From Achromobacter piechaudii NBRC 102461 (GTDB taxonomy: Bacteria; Pseudomonadota; Gammaproteobacteria; Burkholderiales; Burkholderiaceae_B): a DNA stretch of 64,000 nt. The position numbers and the translations under genes were made by a program. Of the stretch, positions 56,336 through 64,000 are shown in pieces. How positions within the stretch are numbered: position 1 is the first letter of the stretch; each line of letters opens with the position of its first letter. The DNA lies in contig NZ_BCTK01000005.1 of assembly GCF_001571245.1 (NCBI RefSeq), forward strand, positions 806,001 to 870,000, written 5' to 3'. Under the pieces are notes generated by a model. That model made no database searches. It had not been told where the DNA came from and was given only the letters and a program-made list of their open reading frames with translations.

Positions 56336-56388
56336 GAGAATCGTATCCTTGGTGTTAGCATGGCAGGCTGATTATATGATTTGTCTCC

Positions 56389-57420
56389 ATGTCCGATACA
56401 GCCGCCGGCACAGATCTCGTTTCCGACGACGAACTCCTGGGCCTTCCTGACGAAAACTCCGACGAAATCACCGAGGCAAACCCCGCCGAAAACCGGGGCG
56501 AACCGCAACGTGTAACGGTGCCTTCCAGTACCCGCGCCGACCGGCTGGACAAGGTGCTGGCCGGTTTGTTGCCCGACCATTCCCGCAGCCGGCTGCAAGG
56601 CTGGATCGAATCGGGCAACGTGCACGTCAACGGCGCGCCCGGCAAGATCCGGCAGACGGTAGGCCCCGGCGACGAGCTTCTGGTCTGGGCGCAGCCCGCG
56701 CCCGACGCGCGCGCCTTCACCCCCGAACCCGTCGAATTTACCGTGGTGGATGAAAGCGCCGACTGGATCGTCGTGAACAAACCTGCCGGTTTGGTCACGC
56801 ACCCGGGCGCCGGCAACTGGAGCGGCACGCTGCTCAACGGCCTGCTGTATCGCTACCCGGAATTGGCGGCGGTGGCGCGGGCGGGCATCGTTCACAGGCT
56901 GGACAAAGACACCTCCGGACTCATGGTGGTGGCCCGCAACGAGAAGGCCCAGACGCATCTGGTGCGCCAATTGCAGGCGCGCAGCATGGGGCGCGAATAT
57001 ATCGCCCTGGCCCACGGCTGGCTGGCGGCCGCCGGCCGGGTCGACCGCGCGATCGGGCGCGATCCGCGCGTGCCGATACGCATGAGCGTCGAGCGCCCCG
57101 TGGCTCCCAAACCCGCCATCACCAACTATGCGCCTGCGCGGCGCGGCCAGGTGGATCCGGGCGGTCGGGTTACCGAAGTGGTGTGCCGCCTGGAAACGGG
57201 CCGCACCCACCAGATCCGCGTTCACATGGCCAGCCTGGGGCATCCGCTGCTGGCCGACACGATCTATGGCGGCAAGAACATCGCCGGCGCCACGCGCCAG
57301 ATGCTGCATGCGCGGGCTCTGCATTTCGACGACCCGGGCGGCAGCGGCGACGTCCAATTTGCCGCCGAGGTCCCCGCCGACATGGCGCTAGTTCAGGAAA
57401 CCATTGCATGGACCGCGTGA
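56389..57420 (+). CDS. rluD: 23S rRNA pseudouridine synthase RluD
   Basis: Makes pseudouridines in helix 69 of 23S rRNA. The 343-residue protein has an acidic leader (about 1-40), an S4 domain (RADRLDKVLAGLLPDHSRSR and onward) and the RluA catalytic domain with Asp172 in HRLDKDTSGLM. The C-terminal ETGRTHQIRVHMASLGHPL motif is also present. It overlaps pgeF by 13 bases, so the two are co-translated. Confidence 0.95.
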   Translation: MSDTAAGTDLVSDDELLGLPDENSDEITEANPAENRGEPQRVTVPSSTRADRLDKVLAGLLPDHSRSRLQGWIESGNVHVNGAPGKIRQTVGPGDELLVWAQPAPDARAFTPEPVEFTVVDESADWIVVNKPAGLVTHPGAGNWSGTLLNGLLYRYPELAAVARAGIVHRLDKDTSGLMVVARNEKAQTHLVRQLQARSMGREYIALAHGWLAAAGRVDRAIGRDPRVPIRMSVERPVAPKPAITNYAPARRGQVDPGGRVTEVVCRLETGRTHQIRVHMASLGHPLLADTIYGGKNIAGATRQMLHARALHFDDPGGSGDVQFAAEVPADMALVQETIAWTA

Positions 57421-58172
57421 TCGCCAACCTGCCTGTTGTCACCGGCCCGGCCTGGCCGGGCGTGTCGTACTTCTGCACGACGCGCGCCGGGGGCGTGGGT
57501 GTGGCGCCGCACGACACGCTGAACCTCGGGCGCCGTGCTGGCGACGACCCGGACACCGTCACTGAAAATCGCCGCCGAGTGCGCGCCGCCGTACCGGGCG
57601 AGCCGCTGTGGCTGCGCCAGGTCCATGGCAGCGAGGTCGTCGATGCCGACGTCGCCGACCTGCCCGACGAACCCGCCGTGGATGCGAGCGTCACGGCGCG
57701 ACCGGGCCGCGTGCTGGCCATCATGGTGGCCGATTGCCTGCCGGTCGTCATCGCCGACGCCGATGGCCGGGTGCTGGGCGCGGCGCATGCCGGCTGGCGC
57801 GGCCTGGCGGGCGGCGTGCTGGAACATACCTTGGCGGCCATGCGCGCCAAGGCGCCCGAGGCCACCGGCTGGCGCGCCTGGGTGGGCCCCGGCATTGGCC
57901 CGCGCGAATTTGAAGTGGGCCAGGACGTGCTGGATGCCTTCACGGCGGACGACCCGGCCACGCGCCGGTTCTTCGAGCCCCGGCCGGGCCTGTCGGGCAA
58001 GTGGCTGGCGGACCTCGCCGGCTTGGCTGATTTCCGCCTGCGCCGCGCCGGGGTAAAAGAAGTGTCCCAGAGCGGCATGTGCACGGTCTCGGATCCGCAG
58101 CGCTTCTTTTCATACCGGCGCGATAAGGAAACCGGACGCATGGCGTTGCTGGCTTGGCTCGACCCGGTTTGA
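57408..58172 (+). CDS. pgeF: Peptidoglycan editing factor PgeF (YfiH family, DUF152)
   Basis: A 254-residue YfiH-family protein. The metal-site residues are present: His in LWLRQVHGSEV, Cys in VADCLPVV and His in AAHAGWRGLAGG. Members act as L-Ala/L-Ser editing factors in peptidoglycan synthesis and as purine nucleoside hydrolases/phosphorylases in vitro. The ATG at 57408 lies inside the rluD end and has CAGGAAA just upstream. The open frame before it belongs to rluD sequence in another phase. Confidence 0.9.
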   Translation: MDRVIANLPVVTGPAWPGVSYFCTTRAGGVGVAPHDTLNLGRRAGDDPDTVTENRRRVRAAVPGEPLWLRQVHGSEVVDADVADLPDEPAVDASVTARPGRVLAIMVADCLPVVIADADGRVLGAAHAGWRGLAGGVLEHTLAAMRAKAPEATGWRAWVGPGIGPREFEVGQDVLDAFTADDPATRRFFEPRPGLSGKWLADLAGLADFRLRRAGVKEVSQSGMCTVSDPQRFFSYRRDKETGRMALLAWLDPV

Positions 58173-58295
58173 TCTGGCGCAAGGGCCTCGCAGATGGCTT
58201 GAACCCGTGCCGCGAAACTCCTTGTATACCCGCATTGACAGTGGTGGACCCGGAATGCAACATCAATCGAGCAGTGTCGATAACAAGGTGTGGAA

Positions 58296-59930
58296 GTGAA
58301 CGCCAATCTCTCCGCAGGACCCATTCCGGTGAGCGTGGCACCGGAAATCCTGGCCGACATTCAGGCCGAATTCTCTCGCGAGTGGCAGCGCCTTTGTGAC
58401 GACGCCCGGCGCGGCGCGCTCGCGCCCCCCGCCGACCGCCGCTTTGCCGGCGATGCCTGGGCAAGCAACGGTTCGCATCTTCTGCTGGCGCATACCTACC
58501 TGCTGTCGGCACGGGCCATGCAGCGCATGGTCGATGCAGCGCAGGTCAGCGAACCCATGCGCGACCGGCTTCGTTTTTCCATCATGCAGTGGGTCGACGC
58601 GCTCTCGCCGTCGAACTTCCTTGCCCTGAACCCTGACGCCCAGCAATCCATCGTGGAAAGCGCGGGCCGCGCGCTGAACGAAGGGCTGGCCAACCTGCTG
58701 GGTGACGTCAAGAAAGGCCGCATCACCCAAACCGACGAAACGCAATTCGAGATCGGCCGCAACGTGGCCGTGACGCCCGGCGAGGTGGTGTTCGAGAACA
58801 GGCTGTTCCAGCTGATCCAGTACGCGCCCTCGACCGCCACGGTGTACGAGCGCCCGCTGGTGATCGTCCCGCCGAACATCAACAAGTTCTACATCCTGGA
58901 TTTGCAGCCCGAAAACTCCTTCGTGCGCCATGCCGTGGGCGAGGGCTATACGGTGTTCCTGATTTCCTGGCGCAACCCGGTCGCCAGCGACAACGACGGC
59001 GTAGACCGCGCCACCTGGTCCGACTACCTTGACGACGCCGTGCTGCAAGCGCTGCGCGTGGCCAGCGACATCACCAAGCAACCCAAGGTCAACGCGCTGG
59101 GCTTTTGCGTGGGCGGCACGATGCTGGCCGCCGCGCTGGCGCTGGCCGAGGCGCGCGGCGAACAGCCGGTGGCGTCGTTGACCCTGCTGACCTCGTTGCT
59201 GGACTTTCACGACACCGGCATCCTGAACGTCTTTGTCGACGAAGCCCATGCGTTGTTGCGCGATCAACAATTGGGCAAGGGCGGGCTGATGCCCGGCCGC
59301 GACCTGGCCACCACGTTCTCGTTCCTGCGGCCCAACGAGCTGGTCTGGAACTACGTGGTCGGCAACTACCTGAAGGGCCAGAAGCCGCCCCCCTTCGATC
59401 TGCTGTTCTGGAATGGCGACAGCACGAATCTGCCGGGGCCGTTCTTTTCCTGGTACTTCCGCAATACCTACCTTGAGAACAATCTGAAGGTGCCGGGCCG
59501 CGCGCAGGCCGCCGGCCTGCCTCTGGATCTGACGCGCCTGACGATGCCGGCATATATCTTCGGGTCGCGCGAAGACCATATCGTGCCTTGGGTGTCGGCT
59601 TATGCTTCCACGCAACTGCTGCGCGGGCCGCAACGTTTCGTGCTGGGGGCCTCGGGCCACATTGCGGGCGTCGTCAATCCGCCTGCCAAGAAGCGCCGCA
59701 GCTACTGGGTCGCCGACGATTTGGGCAAGAAGGGGCACGACATGCCGGGCGATCCCAACGCCTGGTTCGCGCAAAGCACCGAGCACGCGGGCAGTTGGTG
59801 GCCGGACTGGACGGCCTGGCTGGCCGACCACTCGGGCAAGCAGGTCAAGGCACGAACAAAATTAGGCAATGCCAGGTACCAGCCGATCGAGCCGGCCCCT
59901 GGCAGGTATGTAAAGGTCCGGGCAGCCTGA
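58296..59930 (+). CDS. phaC: Class I poly(3-hydroxyalkanoate) synthase
   Basis: Polymerises 3-hydroxyacyl-CoA into PHA granules. The protein has about 544 residues. The lipase-like box is GFCVGG with catalytic Cys271; the catalytic Asp lies in FGSREDHIVPW and the His in GASGHIAGVVNPP. An N-terminal domain of about 150 residues precedes the alpha/beta fold, as in class I enzymes. AAGG with a 7-base spacer favours GTG at 58296; a GTG at 58290 adds two residues. It is followed by phaB and phaR. Confidence 0.95.
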   Translation: MNANLSAGPIPVSVAPEILADIQAEFSREWQRLCDDARRGALAPPADRRFAGDAWASNGSHLLLAHTYLLSARAMQRMVDAAQVSEPMRDRLRFSIMQWVDALSPSNFLALNPDAQQSIVESAGRALNEGLANLLGDVKKGRITQTDETQFEIGRNVAVTPGEVVFENRLFQLIQYAPSTATVYERPLVIVPPNINKFYILDLQPENSFVRHAVGEGYTVFLISWRNPVASDNDGVDRATWSDYLDDAVLQALRVASDITKQPKVNALGFCVGGTMLAAALALAEARGEQPVASLTLLTSLLDFHDTGILNVFVDEAHALLRDQQLGKGGLMPGRDLATTFSFLRPNELVWNYVVGNYLKGQKPPPFDLLFWNGDSTNLPGPFFSWYFRNTYLENNLKVPGRAQAAGLPLDLTRLTMPAYIFGSREDHIVPWVSAYASTQLLRGPQRFVLGASGHIAGVVNPPAKKRRSYWVADDLGKKGHDMPGDPNAWFAQSTEHAGSWWPDWTAWLADHSGKQVKARTKLGNARYQPIEPAPGRYVKVRAA

Positions 59931-60007
59931 AACCGCACGACGCGGTTTACCCCGGGACAAGAAGAAGTTAATCAACGAGGCGTCCGTCGCACACAGGAGG
60001 AAGTCCA

Positions 60008-60745
60008 ATGAGCGGAAAACTGGCTTACGTAACAGGCGGGATGGGCGGTATCGGCACCTCTATTTGCCAGCGCTTGGCCAAGGATGGCTTTCGCGTCGTG
60101 GCAGGTTGCGGCCCCAGCCGCAACTACCAGCAATGGCTGGATGAGCAGGCTGCGCAGGGCTACACGTTCTATGCTTCGGTAGGCAACGTGTCCGATTGGG
60201 AATCCACGGTGAAGGCCTTCGAAAAGGTCACCGCGGACCTGGGCCCGGTCGACGTGCTGGTCAATAACGCGGGCATCACCCGCGATGGCCTGTTCCGCAA
60301 AATGAGCGCCGACGACTGGCGCGCGGTGATCGACACCAACCTGAACAGCCTGTTCAACGTGACCAAGCAGGTCATCGAAGGCATGGTTGAACGGCAGTGG
60401 GGCCGCATCATCAACATCAGCTCGGTGAACGGGCAGAAGGGCCAGTTCGGCCAGACCAACTATTCCACCGCCAAGGCCGGCATTCACGGCTTCACCATGG
60501 CGTTGGCGCAGGAAGTGGCCAGCAAGGGCGTCACGGTCAATACGATTTCGCCGGGCTACATCGGTACGGACATGGTTCGCGCCATTCGTCCCGAAGTCCT
60601 GGAAAAGATCGTGGCCACCATCCCCGTGCGCCGCCTGGGCACGCCGGAGGAAATCGCGTCCATGACGTCGTGGTTGGCGTCGGACGAATCCGGTTTTTCG
60701 ACCGGCGCGGACTTCTCGCTCAACGGCGGCCTGCACATGGGCTGA
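60008..60745 (+). CDS. phaB: Acetoacetyl-CoA reductase
   Basis: NADPH-dependent reductase that makes (R)-3-hydroxybutyryl-CoA for PhaC. A 245-residue SDR protein. The cofactor loop is VTGGMGGIGTSIC, GCGPSR is characteristic of PhaB, NNAG follows, and the catalytic Ser and YSTAKAG (Tyr, Lys) are in place. A strong AGGAGGA ribosome site precedes the start. It follows phaC by 77 bases; no phaA thiolase gene is present between or beside them. Confidence 0.95.
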   Translation: MSGKLAYVTGGMGGIGTSICQRLAKDGFRVVAGCGPSRNYQQWLDEQAAQGYTFYASVGNVSDWESTVKAFEKVTADLGPVDVLVNNAGITRDGLFRKMSADDWRAVIDTNLNSLFNVTKQVIEGMVERQWGRIINISSVNGQKGQFGQTNYSTAKAGIHGFTMALAQEVASKGVTVNTISPGYIGTDMVRAIRPEVLEKIVATIPVRRLGTPEEIASMTSWLASDESGFSTGADFSLNGGLHMG

Positions 60746-60784
60746 TGAAGGCTAGCGGGCTGCCCCCCGGCGGCTCAAGGCGCT

Positions 60785-60810
60785 GGAAGGCCTCGGGGAG
60801 AGGGCCTTCC
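60785..60810 (+). other. Hairpin between phaB and phaR
   Basis: GGAAGGCC (60785-60792) pairs with GGCCTTCC (60803-60810) around a 10-base loop, 39 bases past the phaB stop. No T-tract follows. It may attenuate readthrough from phaCB into phaR. Confidence 0.45.
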
Positions 60811-60866
60811 GGCATTACACTCAACCTTATTCGAAGTCTAAGAGATCGCCCGATCCGGGGACACAC

Positions 60867-61433
60867 ATGACGCAAGCACAAACCGGCGCCAGCCTGCGCC
60901 TGATTAAAAAATACCCCAACCGTCGCCTATACGACACCCGGACCAGCACCTACATCACTCTGGCAGATGTCAAGCAACTGGTTCTGGCCAATGAAGAATT
61001 CCAGGTGGTCGACGCCAAGAGCGGCGAAGATCTGACCCGCAGCATCCTTTTGCAGATCATTCTGGAAGAGGAAAGCGGCGGCATGCCCATGTTCTCGTCG
61101 AACATGCTGTCGCAGATCATCCGTTTTTACGGGCACGCCATGCAGGGCATCATGGGTTCTTACCTTGAGAAGAACATCCAGGCCTTCATGGAAATCCAGA
61201 CGCGCATGGCGGAACAGTCCAAGGGGCTGTACGGCAGCCAGTTCGGTCCGGAAGCCTGGACGCAGTTCATGAACGTGCAAACGCCCATGCTGCAAAACAT
61301 GATGAACAACTACATCGACCAGAGCAAAAACCTGTTCGTGCAGATGCAGGATCAAATGCAGGACCAGACGCGCGCCATGTTTTCGACGTTCCCGTTCACG
61401 CCCGGCAGCACGCCGGGCCAGGGCCGCAAGTAA
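60867..61433 (+). CDS. phaR: Polyhydroxyalkanoate synthesis repressor PhaR
   Basis: A 188-residue DNA- and PHA-binding repressor that controls phasin genes. The N-terminal domain IKKYPNRRLYDTRTSTYITL, directly followed by ADVKQLV, is diagnostic. A PHB-accumulation-regulator domain (about 70-110) and a Gln/Met-rich helical C-terminus (residues about 150-175, repeated QMQDQ) follow. It is downstream of phaCB on the same strand, closed by a terminator. Confidence 0.94.
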   Translation: MTQAQTGASLRLIKKYPNRRLYDTRTSTYITLADVKQLVLANEEFQVVDAKSGEDLTRSILLQIILEEESGGMPMFSSNMLSQIIRFYGHAMQGIMGSYLEKNIQAFMEIQTRMAEQSKGLYGSQFGPEAWTQFMNVQTPMLQNMMNNYIDQSKNLFVQMQDQMQDQTRAMFSTFPFTPGSTPGQGRK

Positions 61434-61477
61434 GCGCCAAGAGGCAAGGGCGCTTCCCACGCCTTTGCTCTGACAGC

Positions 61478-61509
61478 AGCCGGTGCGGCGTTGCCCCGCC
61501 GGCTTTTTT
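61478..61509 (+). terminator. Intrinsic terminator after phaR
   Basis: AGCCGG (61478-61483) pairs with CCGGCT (61499-61504), with further G-C pairs inside, followed by six T residues (61504-61509). The gap from here to ftrA has an AT-richer promoter-like stretch (about 61575-61650). Confidence 0.82.
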
Positions 61510-61664
61510 GTGGACGCTTCTTTCGTTGAGGTTGCGCAATGAACTGATGCATTCCGACCCTCTGGGTTCAGGGATATGTCAGTTTTTTTCGATACATTAA
61601 TGCAAACGGTTCTTGTTTATGTTTCTAGAGCCGATTTCTCATTTGTGTCTCAAGGATTAAGCAC

Positions 61665-62201
61665 ATGATCAAGAAAGCCTTGGCGCTGGCCATTGTCGCC
61701 CTGAGCGTGTCGGCCGCCAACGCAGCCGAATACCCCATCGGCAAGCCGGTTGAGAAGGGTGGCATGGAAATTGGCGCGGTCTACCTGCAGCCGATCGAAA
61801 TGGACCCGCCCGGGATGATGCGCCCCGCCAAGGATTCCGATGTCCACCTTGAGGCCGACATCCACGCCACCGCTGGCAACAAGACGGGCTTTCCGGAAGG
61901 CGAGTGGGTGCCTTACCTGGTCGTGAATTTTGAGATCCAGAAGGTCGGCAGCCAGAACGTGCAGAAAGGCACCTTCATGCCGATGGTCGCCAACGACGGG
62001 CCGCACTATGGCGACAACGTCAAGCTGGAAGGCCCGGGCAAGTACAAGCTGAAGTATTCGATCCTGCCGCCGTCCGAGAACAAGATGGCGCACTTCGGCC
62101 GTCACGTCGACAAGGAAACCGGTGTGGGTCCGTGGTTCGAACCCTTTGAACTGGAATACGAATTCGTCTATGCCGGCACTGGCAAGAAGGGCGGATATTG
62201 A
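61665..62201 (+). CDS. ftrA: Periplasmic iron-binding protein FtrA (P19 family)
   Basis: A 178-residue periplasmic protein, P19-like. A signal peptide covers residues 1-20 (ALAIVALSVSAANA). The mature part has the conserved EYPIGKPVEKGGMEIGAVYL opening, the Met-rich MDPPGMMRPA metal-site segment and HLEADIHAT. In Bordetella FtrABCD this protein binds ferrous iron and copper and starts an acid-induced ferrous-iron uptake route. AAGGA precedes the start. FtrB begins at its stop codon. Confidence 0.92.
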   Translation: MIKKALALAIVALSVSAANAAEYPIGKPVEKGGMEIGAVYLQPIEMDPPGMMRPAKDSDVHLEADIHATAGNKTGFPEGEWVPYLVVNFEIQKVGSQNVQKGTFMPMVANDGPHYGDNVKLEGPGKYKLKYSILPPSENKMAHFGRHVDKETGVGPWFEPFELEYEFVYAGTGKKGGY

Positions 62202-62557
62202 TCGTGCGCCGCCTGCTTCGCGTTGTTGCCGCCGCGCTGATCGGCCTGGCCGGCTTTGCCGGCACGGCGCCCGCGCAGGCGGATGAATTGCCCACGTTCA
62301 CCTTGCGCTTCAAACCGGACGGAACGTTCGAGCCGGCCACGCTGGAAGTGCCGGCCGGCCGTTTCAAGATTGAACTCATCAATGAAAGCAACGAGCCGGT
62401 GGAATTCGAGAGCATTCCCCTGCGCAAGGAAAAAGTGCTGGGGCCGGGGGTGAAATCCTTCGTCGTCATCACCATTTCCCGTCCCGGCGAGTATCCCTTC
62501 TTTGATGACTTTCACCAAAGCGTGAAAGGCACCCTGGTCGTCAAGCCCAAGGAATAA
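62198..62557 (+). CDS. ftrB: Cupredoxin-like periplasmic protein FtrB
   Basis: A 119-residue exported cupredoxin-type protein, thought to oxidise ferrous iron before transport by FtrC. The signal peptide runs to about Ala28 (APAQA). The body has the beta-sandwich pattern with GEYPFFDDFHQSVKG near the C-terminus, a site of likely copper ligation, though a full type-1 copper set (His, Cys, His, Met) is not visible. The start is TTG at 62198 (overlapping ftrA as TTGA) or GTG at 62204; neither is certain. Confidence 0.88.
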   Translation: MIVRRLLRVVAAALIGLAGFAGTAPAQADELPTFTLRFKPDGTFEPATLEVPAGRFKIELINESNEPVEFESIPLRKEKVLGPGVKSFVVITISRPGEYPFFDDFHQSVKGTLVVKPKE

Positions 62558-62570
62558 GCGGTAGCTATAA

Positions 62571-63422
62571 ATGGAACAGGTCCTCTTTATCGTTTGGCGT
62601 GAAAGCGTCGAAGCCATGCTGGTGGTGGGCATTTTGTACACCTGGCTGCGCGCGACGCCCGAAGGCAAGCGCGGGCTCAATTACCTCTGGGGCGGCGTGG
62701 CGGCGGGCCTGGCATTGGCCGTCGCGTTGGCCCTGGTACTGCTGGGTGTGTCGACCTGGCTCAGTGACGAAGGCCAGGAATGGTTCCAGGCCATCATGTC
62801 GCTGGCGGCGTGCGCGCTGGTCGTGCAGATGGTCGTGTGGATGAAAAAGCATGGCCGCACCTTGAAGGGCGAACTGGAAAGCGGCGCGCGCAGTTCCATC
62901 GCCAACGACAACTGGTGGGGCTTGTTCGTGCTGGTGGCTATCGCCGTGGCACGCGAAGGCAGCGAGACCGTGGTGTTCCTGTATGGCACCGTCTCGGCCG
63001 GCGAGGGCGGCGGCGACATGTTCAAGCTTGCCCTGGCGGGCGTCGCCGGTTTTGCCGTTGCCTTGCTGACTTTCTGGCTGCTGCAACTGGGCGGCAAGCT
63101 GATTACCTGGCGGCGCTTTTTCCGCGTGACCGAAATCCTGCTGTTGCTGCTGGCCGGATCGCTGCTGGTGGGCGGCCTGGATCATCTGATTTCGCTGGAC
63201 GTTTTGCCCACGATCATCGACCCCGTCTGGGACAGCTCGTGGCTGTTGAGCGACAGCACCGGCGTGGGTAAGATCCTGGCGGACTTTGCTGGCTACCGCG
63301 CCCTGCCAGCCCTGATCTCGGTGCTCTTGTGGGTGGCTTATTGGATCGTGGTCTGGGCGTTGCTGCGCTGGGTAGGCGGCAAGCCTGCCCGGGCGCCGGC
63401 GCCGGTGGGCAACGCATCCTGA
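62571..63422 (+). CDS. ftrC: Ftr1-type iron permease FtrC
   Basis: A 283-residue inner-membrane permease with about seven spans. Both RExxE iron-site motifs of the Ftr1/EfeU family are present: RESVE at residues 10-14 and REGSE in VAREGSETVVFLYG near residue 128. It is the transport channel of the FtrABCD system. It starts 13 bases after ftrB and lies 39 bases before ftrD. Confidence 0.93.
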   Translation: MEQVLFIVWRESVEAMLVVGILYTWLRATPEGKRGLNYLWGGVAAGLALAVALALVLLGVSTWLSDEGQEWFQAIMSLAACALVVQMVVWMKKHGRTLKGELESGARSSIANDNWWGLFVLVAIAVAREGSETVVFLYGTVSAGEGGGDMFKLALAGVAGFAVALLTFWLLQLGGKLITWRRFFRVTEILLLLLAGSLLVGGLDHLISLDVLPTIIDPVWDSSWLLSDSTGVGKILADFAGYRALPALISVLLWVAYWIVVWALLRWVGGKPARAPAPVGNAS

Positions 63423-63461
63423 TTCCGACGTGATGCCGGACTGAACATTGAAGGTTTGACC

Positions 63462-64000
63462 ATGGCAGCTGTACTCGGGAGGGTGACCTCCCGGATCGCC
63501 GATTTTCTCCGTGACCATGCCCCGCTGTTGCGCAAGCTGCAGTGGGGCATTGTTGCGATATACGCGTTCTTGTTGATCGTGCCCGCGATCCTGCCCTTGC
63601 CGGGCAATGCGGCCTCGGTCTTCAACAACCTGACCATCGTGGCGCAGTTCGCCTTCTGGGGCGTCTGGTGGCCCTTCGTGCTGATCTCGATGCCGATTCT
63701 GGGCCGCGCCTGGTGTGGCTGGCTTTGCCCGGAAGGCATGCTGACCGAATGGGCCAGCGAGCGCGGACAGGGGCGCGCCATTCCTAAATGGATGCGCTGG
63801 GGCGGCTGGCCGTTCGTGGCCTTTGCGTTGACGACGGTGTACGGCCAACTGGTCAGCGTGTATCAATACCCGCTGGCCGTGCTGGCCGTGCTGGGCGGCT
63901 CGACCGTCGCGGCCATGATCGTCGGCTGGCGCTATGGCCGCAGCAAGCGCGTGTGGTGCAAATACCTGTGCCCGGTCAATGGCGTGTTCAACCTGCTGGC
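63462..64000 (+). CDS. ftrD: Polyferredoxin-like membrane protein FtrD, 5' part (runs off the window)
   Basis: A membrane protein with cysteine motifs of the NapH/CcoG type, thought to draw away electrons released by iron oxidation. The first 179 codons are visible. They show a first span (GIVAIYAFLLIVPAILPLPG), then GRAWCGWLCPEGMLTEW and, after two more spans, VWCKYLCPVNGVFNLL. The start is the ATG at 63462; no strong ribosome site is seen. The gene continues beyond the window, where the [4Fe-4S] domains should lie. Confidence 0.88.
   Translation, partial: MAAVLGRVTSRIADFLRDHAPLLRKLQWGIVAIYAFLLIVPAILPLPGNAASVFNNLTIVAQFAFWGVWWPFVLISMPILGRAWCGWLCPEGMLTEWASERGQGRAIPKWMRWGGWPFVAFALTTVYGQLVSVYQYPLAVLAVLGGSTVAAMIVGWRYGRSKRVWCKYLCPVNGVFNLL

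Noticed and set aside
61575..61660. A possible Fur box before ftrA
   Set aside because: The region is AT-richer and iron control is expected from the Bordetella system, but no 19-base stretch matched the consensus well enough to list.

Overview
The window is GC-rich proteobacterial chromosome, most likely Achromobacter or a close Alcaligenaceae relative of Bordetella. The reasons are a P19/cupredoxin/Ftr1/polyferredoxin (ftrABCD) iron cluster of the Bordetella type, a Tex protein, a beta-proteobacterial TCA gene order (gntR-sdhCDAB-sdhE-gltA beside mdh), a fused UraD-AllC ureide enzyme, and PHA genes. Gene density is high. I see no tRNA, rRNA, insertion sequence, prophage or CRISPR array. The genus is an inference from gene content.

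Layout. 1-7.8 kb: the end of a methylcitrate gene (prpB), mdh and, divergent from it, a GntR regulator followed by sdhCDAB, sdhE and gltA. 7.9-18.2 kb: an unknown membrane protein, a LysR regulator, a small membrane protein, malic enzyme (maeB), a stand-alone homodimeric pyruvate-dehydrogenase-type E1 and an OPT transporter. 18.4-26.3 kb: a urate/ureide cluster with an NCS2 permease, an M20 amidohydrolase, a UraD-AllC fusion, PuuE allantoinase, UraH and the membrane urate oxidase PuuD with a cytochrome c tail. Together these can take urate to the ureidoglycine/ureidoglycolate level. 26.4-28.1 kb: ACC deaminase and its divergent Lrp-type regulator. 28.4-35.3 kb: sucA-sucB-lpdA (2-oxoglutarate dehydrogenase) and zapE.

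35.4-45.0 kb: a minus-strand 4-hydroxyproline-type catabolic locus (epimerase, two-gene D-hydroxyproline-type dehydrogenase, DapA-like deaminase) joined in one operon to an iron-type ABC importer and an inositol-monophosphatase-like enzyme. 45.2-48.2 kb: a tightly overlapping DUF4198-DUF3649-PepSY-DUF3325 set behind a Fur-box-like site. 48.4-58.2 kb: housekeeping genes (trpS, tex, a DinG/YoaA-type helicase, bamD, rluD, pgeF) and one unknown small protein. 58.3-61.4 kb: phaC-phaB-phaR. 61.7 kb to the end: ftrABC and a truncated ftrD.

The most interesting non-coding signal is a 23-bp bipartite element in three promoter regions of the ureide cluster (20013, 24452 and 24943) with constant spacing. 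It looks like the operator of a GntR-type regulator that is not encoded nearby. Also notable are a TCTTATATAAGA palindrome with a direct repeat between mdh and gntR, a 17-bp tandem repeat running over the stop codon of the M20 gene, and the unexplained pairing of an iron-type ABC importer plus a sugar-phosphatase-like enzyme with hydroxyproline catabolism.
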